From Flavobacteriales bacterium (lineage in GTDB: Bacteria; Bacteroidota; Bacteroidia; Flavobacteriales_F; PHOS-HE28), in contig JAHCIA010000001.1 in NCBI GenBank assembly GCA_026129465.1, forward strand, positions 3,369,583-3,433,582: a DNA stretch of 64,000 nt. The letters run 5' to 3'. Position numbers and translations under genes: made by a program. Below are positions 7,913 to 17,081 of the stretch, piece after piece. How positions within the stretch are numbered: the first letter of the stretch is position 1; each line of letters begins with the position of its first letter. A model generated the notes under the pieces. It made no database searches. It saw only the letters and a list, made by a program, of their open reading frames with translations, and was not told the DNA's origin.

Positions 7913-9133
7913 TCAGGTCCCTGACGCGTATCCCTCCAGGTAACGGTAGGCCTCTGTGAGGTGCCCTTCGCGCGCGATCGTGGCACGGTCGACCATGCCT
8001 TCGGGATCGTCGCCGACCAAAGCAGGCAGGACGCGCGCCAACAAGTCATTGCCGAATGCTTCGGAAGCGTCGCGCGGCAATTCGCAGGGCAGGTTGTCCA
8101 CGGCCATGACCGTGATGCTGCCTGACGAACCTGCTGGCACCTCACGTCCGGAGACGGGATCATATCCGTAGAAGGGCTCCGCGATGGTGCTTGCCCGCAG
8201 GGTGCTGTCGATGGGGCCACCGATGTCGCAACTGATGTCCGCCACCACTTCGATGCTACGCTGTGGATCACGCAGGTCGTCGGCGGTCAGGATCTTGGGT
8301 CCGCGTGGATCGAAGAAGTGGCAGGCCATGTAGATGTGCGCCCGCCGGGCGTAAGGCAGGAATCGGGCGCGATGGCCGCTGGGATCATGGTGGAATGCGG
8401 CCTTGTCGAAGGGCCGGCCATCCTCACGTTCATACAGATCGGCCGAACCCAACACGCAGTAGATGGGACCACGGTGTTCCCCGGCCAGGAAGTCGGCCGG
8501 CGATATGCGTTCCACCCCGGCCCGTTCGAGCACGCCCATGGCGCCCTTGCCCACGCGCCCGCCACCGGTGAGTACGATCCGCAGGTCGTTCGGAAGCGGA
8601 TAGGCATGGAGATGGCGCTCCAGTTCCTCCAGGTCGTGGCATTCGTGCGCGGGCTTCAGCGGGATGCCGCCATGCGTCAGCCGCCAGGCGCGGATGCCGT
8701 TGTACGCACCCACCACGCCGGCCCAATAGCCGAAGGCCAGCACGCGCTCGCCCGCCGCATTGGTCAGCAGTTCATGGTCGATCAGGGTGATGCCCCGGTC
8801 CAGCACCGCACGCAAAAGTTTCCTGTTGTGGGGTTGTTCCTTGATGGTGTGGCTGAAGAACAGGTAGGCTTTGCCGGGCAGCAGCATGTCCACAGGAACT
8901 TCCTTGATGCCGAGGATCAGGTCGCGGTCGCTCAGGTCGTCCACCAAGGGCACGCCCGCGTCGGCGTATTCGGCGTCGGTGAATGCGCGCGCGGCAGCGC
9001 GTTGGACCACCAGGTCCACTTGGGGATGTTGCTCCGCGACGGCCCGGCACTGCGCGGGAGTGAGCGGCACGCGCCGGTCCGGCGGGACCTTGCCCTCGCG
9101 AATGATGCCCAGCTTGCTGAAGGGTGCTGCCAT
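7913..9133 (-). CDS. Saccharopine dehydrogenase (lysine-forming)/alanine dehydrogenase-like enzyme
   Basis: A product of 406 residues from the ATG at 9133 (a TTG five codons upstream is less likely). The N-terminus IREGKVPPDRRVPLTP matches the substrate domain of the alanine dehydrogenase/transhydrogenase superfamily, as in yeast Lys1. A central dinucleotide-binding loop GGGRVGKGAMGVLERAG lies near residue 200. C-terminal segments with ISCDIGGPIDST fit the Lys1-like subgroup. The likely reaction is NAD(P)-linked oxidative deamination at an amino acid or at saccharopine, in the cytoplasm. No lysine pathway genes are nearby, so the substrate is inferred from family only. Confidence 0.75.
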   Translation of the reverse strand: MAAPFSKLGIIREGKVPPDRRVPLTPAQCRAVAEQHPQVDLVVQRAAARAFTDAEYADAGVPLVDDLSDRDLILGIKEVPVDMLLPGKAYLFFSHTIKEQPHNRKLLRAVLDRGITLIDHELLTNAAGERVLAFGYWAGVVGAYNGIRAWRLTHGGIPLKPAHECHDLEELERHLHAYPLPNDLRIVLTGGGRVGKGAMGVLERAGVERISPADFLAGEHRGPIYCVLGSADLYEREDGRPFDKAAFHHDPSGHRARFLPYARRAHIYMACHFFDPRGPKILTADDLRDPQRSIEVVADISCDIGGPIDSTLRASTIAEPFYGYDPVSGREVPAGSSGSITVMAVDNLPCELPRDASEAFGNDLLARVLPALVGDDPEGMVDRATIAREGHLTEAYRYLEGYASGT

Positions 9134-9194
9134 TTTGAGCGGCGGCAAAGAAAAGCAGAACAGGGCCCCCCTTGCGGAGGACCCTGTTCAAGTG

Positions 9195-9590
9195 TGGAGC
9201 CGGAGGGGATCGAACCCTCGTCCAAACGACCGCGAAATGGGTTTTCTACATGCTTAGCCGCTTCATTGGTTTTCGATCCGCGCCTGGGGAAGGGCACCCC
9301 AGCGTGGACTTAGGTCCTGTGTCTTACCCGCGCTCCGGACCACCGCGCGGGCCAGCTTCCCAGGGCGACACCCCTGGTCCGGAAAGGAGGGAAACGGGCC
9401 TCTCCGAGGGGTACTCGTCCACGCTACTGTTGTTCACGTGGATAAAGCTTCAGAGCCTAAGGCTCTTAGGCAGCGAGAGCGTAGTCTACTTCGCCAGTTA
9501 TGGCGTTGTGGCACTGGGATACGGGCCGCACCACACGCCCGGCATGCTTGCCACACCTCACGAAGCCGCTGTCGAATCCATGTCGGCCCC
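9195..9590 (-). ncRNA. ssrA: tmRNA
   Basis: A 396-nt transfer-messenger RNA. The 5' end GGGGCCGACATGGATTCGAC (9590 leftward) and the 3' end GGTTCGATCCCCTCCGGCTC followed by an encoded CCA (ending at 9195) form the tRNA-like domain. The proteolysis tag is read at about 9466-9495 and ends D-Y-A-L-A-A followed by TAA; the likely tag is GEVDYALAA after the charged alanine, close to the GENNYALAA-type tags of Bacteroidota. It rescues stalled ribosomes together with SmpB, which is not in this window. Confidence 0.93.
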
Positions 9591-9612
9591 AAGGTTTTTC
9601 AATGAACTGCCG

Positions 9613-9620
9613 CAAAGGTA
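9613..9620 (-). promoter_or_regulatory. -7 element TACCTTTG upstream of ssrA
   Basis: TACCTTTG on the minus strand is a perfect TAnnTTTG match. It lies 22 bases upstream of the mature 5' end of the tmRNA, leaving a short leader for processing. No clear -33 TTG is visible. Confidence 0.5.
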
Positions 9621-9665
9621 CGGCGAACACCCACCTCGGCACGGTGACCAGGGACACCTGGCACA

Positions 9666-10214
9666 TCAGAAGCCCAGGCCCACGCCCACGCTCACGATGG
9701 GTCCCATGCCATAGTACACGCTGTTGGGGTCCTGCAGCACCTCGAACAGCACTTGGGCCACGATGCCGGAACGGCCACCCATGCGCTGTATGTAACCGCC
9801 GCCCACCAACAGGTGCGGCACCCAGATGCGCTGGTCAAGCGGGCCGAAGAGTTCGTTGCGTGCGCCGTCCACATTCATGTTCAGGAACTCCGCGTGCGCG
9901 AATGCCTGTTCAATGAAGCGGTAGCGGCTGAAGACCCGGTAACCGTATCCGGTGAAGGTCCAGGTGGGGGTGAAGCGCTTGTCGGCGAAGTGCCAGTAGC
10001 TGGGTCCTGTGCCCACCATGAAACGTCCCTCGCGATCCACCTTGTAGCCCACCATGGGATCGAGCTGGATGAAGGTGACGTTGCCGAACAGCAGGCCGAT
10101 GTTGCCACCGAACCAGAGCCGGTCGCCCAAGGGACGGTCGTCCTTCTTCTCTTCCTGCGCCATCGCGGACAGGGCCAGGAGCATCGGGATCGCCAGGGTG
10201 ATGGTGCGGATCAT
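9666..10214 (-). CDS. Putative outer-membrane beta-barrel protein
   Basis: A product of 182 residues with a signal peptide ending at SAMAQ (about residue 20). The mature protein alternates short amphipathic strands rich in aromatic residues and glycine and ends in VGVGLGF, a terminal phenylalanine typical of outer-membrane barrels. No specific family is recognised. It lies downstream of the MATE exporter with only nine bases between them, so the two may be co-transcribed. Confidence 0.6.
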   Translation of the reverse strand: MIRTITLAIPMLLALSAMAQEEKKDDRPLGDRLWFGGNIGLLFGNVTFIQLDPMVGYKVDREGRFMVGTGPSYWHFADKRFTPTWTFTGYGYRVFSRYRFIEQAFAHAEFLNMNVDGARNELFGPLDQRIWVPHLLVGGGYIQRMGGRSGIVAQVLFEVLQDPNSVYYGMGPIVSVGVGLGF

Positions 10215-10223
10215 GCGTCGAAG

Positions 10224-11561
10224 TTAAGCGTGCCGCATGGCGGCCGCGAGGCGGCCATAGCGGCGCTGGAAGTGCCAGGCGAGGAGACCACCACGCACGA
10301 ACATCCAGGCCAGGAAGGCGGCCCACACCGCGTGCAGTTCCCAGCCGAGCGCATCGGTGCCCCAGGCGATCGGCACGAAGACCAGGAAGGTGGACAGCAT
10401 CAGCACATTGCGCAGGACCAGGCCATTGCCAAGCCCTTTGTAGATCCCGTCGAAGGCGAAAGCCACCGCGTTGATCGGCTGGGTGAGGACCACCATCCAG
10501 AATACGCCGGCCAGCAGGGCGAGCACGACCGGGTCGCGTGTGAAGAGGCTGCCGATGAAGCCATAACCGAGGAGGTAGACCACCGCCAGCGCCGCGCCGA
10601 TGGTCACACTCATGCGCGTCACCTGCCAGCCCACCAGATGCAGTTGCCGCCAATCGCGCGCGCCTTTCAACCGTCCGGCGACCACACTTCCTGCGGCCGC
10701 GTATCCGTCGATGAAGAAGGCGCTGAAGAGCCAGATCTGCATGGCGATGCTGTGCGCGGCGATGTGCGCGTCGCCATAGCCCGTGGCATAGCGGTTGCCC
10801 AGGTAGTAACACACGTTCAACGCCAGCGTACGGGCGAAAAGATTGCCGCTCAAGAGCCACAGGCCGCGCAATTCCGGGTGGCGCCAGGTGCCGGGGAACA
10901 GGTCGAAGGGTGTACGCACGAGCATCACACGCACCGCGGCGGCGAACATCACCAGCTGGGCGACAAGGCTGCTCCACGCGCTGCCGGCGATCCCCAGGCC
11001 GGGCAAAGGTCCCCAGCCGAAGATCAGCACCGGATTCAGCGCCAGGTTCACCACGGCACCGAGCAGGCCGATCCACATGCTCCAACTCAGGTTCTGGATG
11101 CCGCGGAACGCGCCGGTGATGGCGAAGGTGGCCAGCACCACGGGGTGCCCGATGCTGCGGATGCGGTAGTACTCCACGGCCTTGGCCAGCACTTCGCCCT
11201 CGGCGTTGTACAGGCGGAAGATGGACTCGGCGAAATAGGCGGTGAGGGCGAAGAAGCCCAGGCCCAGCAGGAAGTTCATCCAGATGGCGATCGGCACCAG
11301 GCCTTTCACTTCATCGAGCCTGCCGGCACCATAGTAGCGCGCCGTCACCGCCAGCACGGCGCTCCGCGTTTGCGCCAGCACCCACACCACCAGAAGAAAA
11401 AAGCTGCTTCCGATGCCCACCGCAGCGAGGTCGGCCGTGCCCAGGCGGCCCACGAAGGCGGTGTCCACCAAAGCGATCACCGGTTCGGCGATGCCGGCGA
11501 TGATGGCCGGAATGGCCAGCCGGTCCAGGTCGCGGCGGGTGACGGGATGGGAACGGCGCAT
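10224..11561 (-). CDS. MATE-family efflux transporter (DinF-like)
   Basis: A membrane protein of 445 residues with about twelve hydrophobic segments in two halves. The N-terminus IPAIIAGIAEPVIALVDTAF followed by VGRLGT is the standard MATE/DinF opening, and a second copy of the pattern appears after about residue 220. Members export drugs or metabolites in exchange for sodium ions or protons across the inner membrane. The substrate cannot be read from the sequence. Confidence 0.9.
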   Translation of the reverse strand: MRRSHPVTRRDLDRLAIPAIIAGIAEPVIALVDTAFVGRLGTADLAAVGIGSSFFLLVVWVLAQTRSAVLAVTARYYGAGRLDEVKGLVPIAIWMNFLLGLGFFALTAYFAESIFRLYNAEGEVLAKAVEYYRIRSIGHPVVLATFAITGAFRGIQNLSWSMWIGLLGAVVNLALNPVLIFGWGPLPGLGIAGSAWSSLVAQLVMFAAAVRVMLVRTPFDLFPGTWRHPELRGLWLLSGNLFARTLALNVCYYLGNRYATGYGDAHIAAHSIAMQIWLFSAFFIDGYAAAGSVVAGRLKGARDWRQLHLVGWQVTRMSVTIGAALAVVYLLGYGFIGSLFTRDPVVLALLAGVFWMVVLTQPINAVAFAFDGIYKGLGNGLVLRNVLMLSTFLVFVPIAWGTDALGWELHAVWAAFLAWMFVRGGLLAWHFQRRYGRLAAAMRHA

Positions 11562-11604
11562 GGAGAACGGCGGCGCAAAGATGCCGTCGATCGGTCGGAG
11601 GCCG

Positions 11605-13059
11605 TTATCTCACGCGGTACAGGGTCCAGTCCACCGCGCGCTCGCCCCAATGGTATTGGTGCAGCGACCAGCGCGCCCATGCCGGATGCGATGCGGCGAG
11701 CGGGACGAACGCTTGACCCGATCGCATCTGGACCATGCCGATCTGCGCGGCTTGGGCGATCACATAGGGTGTTGTGATATGCCCGGTGATGGAATGAGGC
11801 GCGATGGCCGTATCGCCCGGTACCGGTGCGCGAAAGAAAGGCGGCAATGCGATCCGCCAGGCTTCCGAAGGCTCGATCAGGCAGGTGACCGGAGCATCAT
11901 CATCGGCACGCAGGGAATGGACAAAGGCCATGTTGCCGGTGCCTGCCGGTTGTGTCATCACCACGGCGAGTCCGGCGATGTTGAAGAGCGCGATGAACGT
12001 GATGGCGGTGCGGATCATCCAGAGGGGTATGCGCTCGCTGATGCCGGTATCGCGGAGTTTCGCCCAAGCGGCGATGATCGACCAGGGCGTCAGTATGGCC
12101 AAGGGATACAGAAAGCGGAGTTCCTTGTGCGGCAGCCAGGAATGCGCGATGAGGAAGGGCAGGATGCACCAGACCAAGGGATGCCGTCGATCATAAAGGA
12201 TCAGCGTCGCCAATGCGGCCAGCAGCATCAGGCCGATCGGTGGCAGCGCGTACTTGATCACCCAGGGCGGGTAATACCACCATGGCATCGCCGTGGTACG
12301 CATGTGCTCCGGAGGTCCGCTGATGCCGGTGAGCGAATAGTTCCAAGGGCTGAAGGTGACATGTCCATAGAACATGCTGTCGGCGACGAACAGGATGACC
12401 GACATGAGCACCATGCCCACCATGATCCGCACCATCGTCGCCCGGCTTTCGCCGCGCACCCCCACGAGCCAGGCGAGCAGGCCCGCCGCCGCCACCGCCA
12501 TGGGTGGCCTCAGCCACATGGAGGCCATCAAGCAGAGGCCCAGGAGCATTGGCCAACGTGTCGTGCGTCCTTCATTCAACGCCAGGAGCATGCCCAGGAA
12601 GAAGAGTATGCCACTCCATGTTTCACCGCTGTAGCGCACCAGTTGGAAGGGCACGAACCACAGCGACCAGGTGATGACGATGAAGGGGATACGAAGCCTT
12701 TCGGCCATGGCCGGCAGCAGCACGCGCAACGATCGATGCAGCACCAGCAAGGCGAGCAGTGCCGTGATGGCGCGGAGGATGAATGTGACCATCATCGGAT
12801 CGGTCATTCCCACCGCCCTGGTGGCCAACATCACGCCCACCGCGACCCACGGCAGGGCCGAAGGACGCATGGCCCGCTCGTGCTCCCACGCCAGATCTTT
12901 CACAGGAAGCTCGCCCAGGCGATGCTGCGCGAAGGCGATCACCTGGTGGTGTTCATCGGAAGCGTGGTACCCGCTGCTGTTCCAAGCGGTGATGGCGTAC
13001 AGCACGAACGCCGCCACGAAGGCATGGCGCAGGAAGCGTGCATCTCGCAGGGACAACAT
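11605..13059 (-). CDS. GT22-like (ALG9/PIG-B family) mannosyltransferase
   Basis: An integral membrane protein of 484 residues with roughly ten hydrophobic segments. Two family marks are visible: an early loop with HASDEHHQV (acidic pair in the first periplasmic loop, the catalytic region of GT-C enzymes) and the later HKELRFLYP, which matches the HKExRFxxP motif of the ALG9/PIG-B/GT22 family. It probably moves a mannose (or similar sugar) from a lipid-linked donor to an envelope glycan or glycolipid. It lies between the MATE gene and icd and has no glycan cluster around it. Confidence 0.8.
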   Translation of the reverse strand: MLSLRDARFLRHAFVAAFVLYAITAWNSSGYHASDEHHQVIAFAQHRLGELPVKDLAWEHERAMRPSALPWVAVGVMLATRAVGMTDPMMVTFILRAITALLALLVLHRSLRVLLPAMAERLRIPFIVITWSLWFVPFQLVRYSGETWSGILFFLGMLLALNEGRTTRWPMLLGLCLMASMWLRPPMAVAAAGLLAWLVGVRGESRATMVRIMVGMVLMSVILFVADSMFYGHVTFSPWNYSLTGISGPPEHMRTTAMPWWYYPPWVIKYALPPIGLMLLAALATLILYDRRHPLVWCILPFLIAHSWLPHKELRFLYPLAILTPWSIIAAWAKLRDTGISERIPLWMIRTAITFIALFNIAGLAVVMTQPAGTGNMAFVHSLRADDDAPVTCLIEPSEAWRIALPPFFRAPVPGDTAIAPHSITGHITTPYVIAQAAQIGMVQMRSGQAFVPLAASHPAWARWSLHQYHWGERAVDWTLYRVR

Positions 13060-13096
13060 CGCGGTCGCGGACGGATGCGAAGGTCAGCAAATGGGA

Positions 13097-13116
13097 ACGG
13101 GTCCCGAAGGACCCGT
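13097..13116 (-). terminator. Hairpin after icd
   Basis: ACGGGTCC and GGACCCGT form a perfect 8-bp stem around a four-base loop (TTCG as read on the minus strand), 26 bases past the icd stop. Only a weak T-rich tract follows. Confidence 0.6.
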
Positions 13117-13141
13117 CCACCGGCTGATGGGGTCCCGCTTC

Positions 13142-14362
13142 TCACATGCTGCGATCGAGTTCCTCGCGCAGTGCGGCCATGAAGTGCTCTGTGGTGAGGT
13201 AGTGCTCCGGCCTGGTGTCATCGCCGTGGATGCACATCGCCAGGTCCTTGGTCATTTTGCCGCTCTCCACGGTGCGGATGCACACCGCCTCCAGTTTGGA
13301 GGAGAAATCGATCAACGCGGTGTTGCCGTCCAGCTTGCCGCGGAATGCCAGGCCGCGCGTCCAGGCGAAGATGCTGGCGATGGGGTTGGTGCTGGTGGGC
13401 TTGCCCTGCTGGTGCTGGCGGTAATGGCGCGTCACGGTGCCGTGCGCGGCCTCGGCCTCCATGGTCTTGCCGTCGGGGGTGATCAGCACGCTGGTCATCA
13501 GGCCCAACGATCCGAAGCCCTGCGCCACGGTGTCGCTCTGCACGTCGCCGTCGTAGTTCTTGCAGGCCCACACGAAACCACCACTCCACTTCATGGCCGC
13601 AGCCACCATGTCGTCGATCAGGCGGTGCTCATAGGTGATGCCGGCCTCCTTGTAGGCGGCTTTGAACTCCTGCTCGTAGATGTCCTGGAAGATGTCCTTG
13701 AAGCGGCCGTCGTATTTCTTCAGGATGGTGTTCTTGGTGCTTAGGTAGAGGGGCCACTTCTTCTGCAGCGCAAGGTTCATGCAGCTGCGCGCGAAACCGG
13801 CGATGCTCTCGTCGGTGTTGTACATGCTCAGCGCCACCCCATCGCCCTTGAAGTCGTACACCTCCCATGTGACAGGTGCACCGTTCTCCGGTGTGAAGGT
13901 CATGGTGAGCTTGCCCTTGCCTTTGATCACCGCGTCGGTGGCGCGGTACTGGTCGCCGAAGGCATGGCGGCCGATGACGATGGGCTGGGTCCAACCCGGC
14001 ACCAGGCGGGGAATGTTGCTGATGACGATGGGCTCGCGGAAGACCGTTCCTCCCAGGATGTTGCGAATGGTGCCGTTCGGACTCTTCCACATCTGTTTCA
14101 GGCCGAACTCCTCTACGCGCGCTTCATCGGGCGTGATGGTGGCGCACTTGATCCCCACGCCATGTTTCTTGATCGCGTTGGCGGCGTCGATGGTCACCTG
14201 GTCGTTGGTGGCATCGCGGTGTTCCATGCCCAGGTCGTAGTACTCGATGGGCACCTCCACATGGGGCAGGATGAGTTGTTCCTTGATCCACCGCCAGATG
14301 ATGCGGGTCATTTCATCGCCATCGAGTTCCACCACGGGTTTGGCCACTTTGATCTTTGACAT
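13142..14362 (-). CDS. icd: NADP-dependent isocitrate dehydrogenase
   Basis: A product of 406 residues of the homodimeric, eukaryote-like class. The opening [16 protein letters not shown], the central [11 protein letters not shown] (metal-binding aspartates) and [12 protein letters not shown] (NADP-selecting segment) are diagnostic. It converts isocitrate to 2-oxoglutarate with NADP in the TCA cycle. Aconitase, the preceding enzyme of the cycle, lies at 18,957 on the opposite strand. The gene appears to be monocistronic, with a hairpin after its stop. Confidence 0.96.
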   Translation of the reverse strand: MSKIKVAKPVVELDGDEMTRIIWRWIKEQLILPHVEVPIEYYDLGMEHRDATNDQVTIDAANAIKKHGVGIKCATITPDEARVEEFGLKQMWKSPNGTIRNILGGTVFREPIVISNIPRLVPGWTQPIVIGRHAFGDQYRATDAVIKGKGKLTMTFTPENGAPVTWEVYDFKGDGVALSMYNTDESIAGFARSCMNLALQKKWPLYLSTKNTILKKYDGRFKDIFQDIYEQEFKAAYKEAGITYEHRLIDDMVAAAMKWSGGFVWACKNYDGDVQSDTVAQGFGSLGLMTSVLITPDGKTMEAEAAHGTVTRHYRQHQQGKPTSTNPIASIFAWTRGLAFRGKLDGNTALIDFSSKLEAVCIRTVESGKMTKDLAMCIHGDDTRPEHYLTTEHFMAALREELDRSM

Positions 14363-14525
14363 GCTCAGGAAGAAGTTGGGGGGTTGGAGGTTGGTATTTG
14401 CTAAAGGCCATTCAGCATGGCGCGGCGAAAATACCCATCCCCAGAAAGTGGTTTGATGCGGGCGCAGCCCGATCGCTGGAGAAGTCGATCAGCGATCCCT
14501 CAGCTGCTCAACACCCGACCGCCCT

Positions 14526-16226
14526 TCACCCCAGATCCAGGTCCAGTACATCCCTGAGCGTGGTCACGGCAGGGTTGCGCTCGGCCATCAGCTGGAAACG
14601 TTCCTTCGGCGTACCGCGTGGTTTGACGATCGTCTCCACCTTGGTCACCTCCAGTTCCAGGCCGGGGTCGCCCATGGCGCGGCGCAGGTAGCCCAGCAGG
14701 TCGGGCCGTTCGGTGCGGAGGTAGTTCTCCTGCACCTCGTTCACGATGGTGAAGCTCACCCGGCCGGGTCCGGCCACTTGTGGCTCGTGGGCCACCAGGG
14801 TGGCGTGCAGGCTGTTGCGGCCTTTGGCTTTCTGCTGCAGGGCGTAATCGTTCCACACCTTCATCAGCAGCGCGGGGTTCACCGCCTTGTCGCTGGTAGG
14901 CATGGCGCCCTCGTGATCGGCTTCCAGGGCCACGGCCTGCGCGGTTTCCACAGGCACCGCTTTGATGCTCACCTGGCCGGCCATGCGCCGCTTGGGCACA
15001 TAGGCAGGCGCTACCGGCGCGGGTTCCTGCGCCACGGGCACCTGTGCGGGCTTGGGTGGAGCGCCTACCGCCCCGGACCCGTTGCCGTCAGGACTTTTTT
15101 TTTCAACGGCCGGCGGAGCTTCCACCGAAGCGGTGGCCGGGCCTTGGCAGGCTTGGATCAGGGCAAGTTCCACCAGCAGACGTGGTTCCTTGCTGGACTT
15201 GTACTGGGCATCCACCTGGGCCAGGAGTTCCAGCCCTTTCACCAGCAGTGCACGCGGGGCTTGGGAAGCCTGCTGGGCATAGCGCGCACGCAGGTCCTCG
15301 CTCACCTCCAGCAATTCCAGCGTCCGGGGGTCCTGGCAAACAAGCAGGTCGCGCAGGTGCCGCGCCAGGCCGGTGACGAACAGGTGCCCGTCGAAGCCCT
15401 GCTGCAGGATCGCGTTGAATTCCACCAGGGCGCCGGCGGCATCGCCCGAGATCATGTCCCCTGTGATGCGGAAGTAGTGCTCGTGGTCCAGCACGTTCAG
15501 GTTGCGCACCACGTCCTGGTAGGTCAGGCGGTCGCCGGTGGCGCTCACCAGCTGGTCGAAGATGCTCAGGGCGTCGCGCAGGCCGCCGTCGGCCTTGACG
15601 GCGATGGTGTGCAGTGCTTGCGGTTCGGCTTCCACGCCTTCCGCCTTGGCCACACCCGCCAGATGCCGGGCGATATCACCCACGGAGATCCGCCGGAAGT
15701 CGAACACCTGGCAACGGCTCAGAATGGTCGGCAGGATCTTGTGCTTCTCGGTGGTGGCCAGAATGAAGATGGCATAGGAGGGGGGTTCCTCCAGGGTCTT
15801 CAGGAAGGCGTTGAAGGCCGCCTGGCTGAGCATGTGCACCTCGTCGATGATGTAGACCTTCTTGGTGCCCACCTGGGGGGCGATGGACACCTGCAGGATC
15901 AGGTCCCGGATGTTGTCCACGCTGTTGTTGCTGGCAGCGTCGAGTTCGAAGATGCTCATCGAATGGCCCTCCTTGAATCCCTTGCAGGGTGGGCAGGTAC
16001 CGCAGGCGACAAGGTCTTCGCCCAGATCCTCACAATTCACCGTGCTGGCCAGAATGCGGGCGCAGGTGGTCTTGCCCACCCCCCGGGGGCCGGTGAACAG
16101 GAAGGCCTGGGCCAGGTGCCCGCTGCGGATGGCATTCTTCAGGGTGCTGGTGACGGCCTCCTGGCCCACCACCGCATCGAAGGTGGCGGGGCGGTATTTG
16201 CGGGCACTGACGACGAAACGGTCCAT
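14526..16226 (-). CDS. dnaX: DNA polymerase III subunits gamma/tau
   Basis: The clamp-loader ATPase, 566 residues from the ATG at 16226. The AAA+ domain has the Walker A GPRGVGKTT, a four-cysteine zinc module (first C in VNCED, then CGTCPPC), the Walker B variant DEVH and sensor 1 TTEKHKILPT. Domain III ends near residue 365. A proline/alanine-rich linker and a tau-type tail that binds DnaB and polymerase alpha follow. At the domain III/linker boundary, codons 375-378 (GAA AAA AAA AGT) contain nine consecutive A. Slippage to either other frame meets a stop within about ten codons, giving a gamma-like form of about 379-387 residues. The promoter lies just upstream, back to back with rpsF. Confidence 0.95.
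   Translation of the reverse strand: MDRFVVSARKYRPATFDAVVGQEAVTSTLKNAIRSGHLAQAFLFTGPRGVGKTTCARILASTVNCEDLGEDLVACGTCPPCKGFKEGHSMSIFELDAASNNSVDNIRDLILQVSIAPQVGTKKVYIIDEVHMLSQAAFNAFLKTLEEPPSYAIFILATTEKHKILPTILSRCQVFDFRRISVGDIARHLAGVAKAEGVEAEPQALHTIAVKADGGLRDALSIFDQLVSATGDRLTYQDVVRNLNVLDHEHYFRITGDMISGDAAGALVEFNAILQQGFDGHLFVTGLARHLRDLLVCQDPRTLELLEVSEDLRARYAQQASQAPRALLVKGLELLAQVDAQYKSSKEPRLLVELALIQACQGPATASVEAPPAVEKKSPDGNGSGAVGAPPKPAQVPVAQEPAPVAPAYVPKRRMAGQVSIKAVPVETAQAVALEADHEGAMPTSDKAVNPALLMKVWNDYALQQKAKGRNSLHATLVAHEPQVAGPGRVSFTIVNEVQENYLRTERPDLLGYLRRAMGDPGLELEVTKVETIVKPRGTPKERFQLMAERNPAVTTLRDVLDLDLG
15095..15103 (-). promoter_or_regulatory. dnaX: A9 slippery run in dnaX
   Basis: Nine consecutive A bases on the coding strand, within GTTGAAAAAAAAAGTCCTGA. 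In the -1 frame (or after one extra A in the mRNA) the reading is AAA AAG TCC TGA. After loss of one A the frame ends at a TAG nine codons later. The same kind of run makes gamma in Thermus (transcriptional slippage), and A AAA AAG does so in E. coli (ribosomal frameshifting). Confidence 0.65.
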
Positions 16227-16236
16227 GGGGTGGCGG

Positions 16237-16244
16237 CGAAGATA
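16237..16244 (-). promoter_or_regulatory. Candidate -7 element of dnaX
   Basis: TATCTTCG on the minus strand, one base off TAnnTTTG, ten bases upstream of the dnaX ATG. It implies a very short leader. Confidence 0.4.
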
Positions 16245-16393
16245 GGTGGGGGTGAGTGAGGTTGAGGATCGAGAAGTCAGGGGGCAGGGGTGTTGCGGTC
16301 CAAGGGGGGGGTGGCCGGCCTGCGACGCTGCCTGCCTGCCTGCCGGCTTCAACATCCAACAGCACAACTTCCTCTCGTTCCACCAAATAACCC

Positions 16394-16401
16394 TACATTC
16401 G
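16394..16401 (+). promoter_or_regulatory. Candidate -7 element of the rpsF operon
   Basis: TACATTCG, one base off TAnnTTTG, 24 bases upstream of the rpsF ATG. No convincing -33 TTG is seen. Confidence 0.4.
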
Positions 16402-16425
16402 CGGCCCAATTCCACCGAAAGTCAC

Positions 16426-16791
16426 ATGACCAACCGGTACGAGGCCGTCTTCATCCTTACTCCCGTTTTGTCCGAGGACCAGACAAAGGAGGCGGTCAAA
16501 AAATTCAAAGACCTGATCAAAGCAGGCAGTGGCAAGGTCCGCCACGAAGAGAGCTGGGGGATGCGCAAGCTGGCCTATCCCATCCAGAAGAAGTCCACGG
16601 GCTTCTACCACCTGATCGAGTTCGAAAGCGAGCCTTCGCTCGTGGCCAAGCTCGAGACCGAGTACCGGCGCGACGAGCGCGTGATCCGGTTCCTCACCAC
16701 GAAGATGGACAAGCATCACGTGGCATTCGCCGAGCGCCGCCGCAACAAGCAGCGCGCCGAGAAGGAGAACGCAGAGACCACCAACGCCTGA
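16426..16791 (+). CDS. rpsF: 30S ribosomal protein S6
   Basis: A product of 121 residues from the ATG at 16426. The opening [11 protein letters not shown] and the [12 protein letters not shown] segment identify bS6. A charged C-terminal tail (residues about 100-121) extends beyond the core. It binds S18 on the 30S platform and is the first gene of the usual rpsF-rpsR-rplI operon. Upstream, an in-frame extension through low-complexity sequence is rejected as a start. Confidence 0.96.
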   Translation: MTNRYEAVFILTPVLSEDQTKEAVKKFKDLIKAGSGKVRHEESWGMRKLAYPIQKKSTGFYHLIEFESEPSLVAKLETEYRRDERVIRFLTTKMDKHHVAFAERRRNKQRAEKENAETTNA

Positions 16792-16794
16792 GCC

Positions 16795-17061
16795 ATGGCC
16801 GACAACAGCGAGATCCGCTATCTCACGCCGATCGCGATCGAGACCAAGAAGGACAAGTACTGCCGCTTCAAGAAGATGGGCATTACTTACGTGGACTACA
16901 AGGACGCCGACTTCCTGCTGCGCTTCGTGAACGAACAGGGCAAGATCCTGCCCCGCCGCCTCACGGGCACAAGCCTGAAGTTCCAGCGGAAGGTGGGCCA
17001 GGCCATCAAGCGCAGCCGCCATCTGGCGCTGATGCCCTATGTGGCCGACATGATGAAGTGA
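16795..17061 (+). CDS. rpsR: 30S ribosomal protein S18
   Basis: A product of 88 residues with the conserved bS18 core: [20 protein letters not shown], then R-R-L-T-G-T and [19 protein letters not shown]. It starts three bases after the rpsF stop and is followed by rplI after 20 bases. It partners S6 in the small subunit. Confidence 0.96.
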   Translation: MADNSEIRYLTPIAIETKKDKYCRFKKMGITYVDYKDADFLLRFVNEQGKILPRRLTGTSLKFQRKVGQAIKRSRHLALMPYVADMMK

Positions 17062-17081
17062 CACCCGACACGCCTACGACC

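Noticed and set aside
9753-11777. A 674-codon plus-strand frame opposite the barrel and MATE genes
   Set aside because: The histidine/glutamine/glycine-rich sequence is an antisense artefact; the MATE gene on the other strand explains the region.
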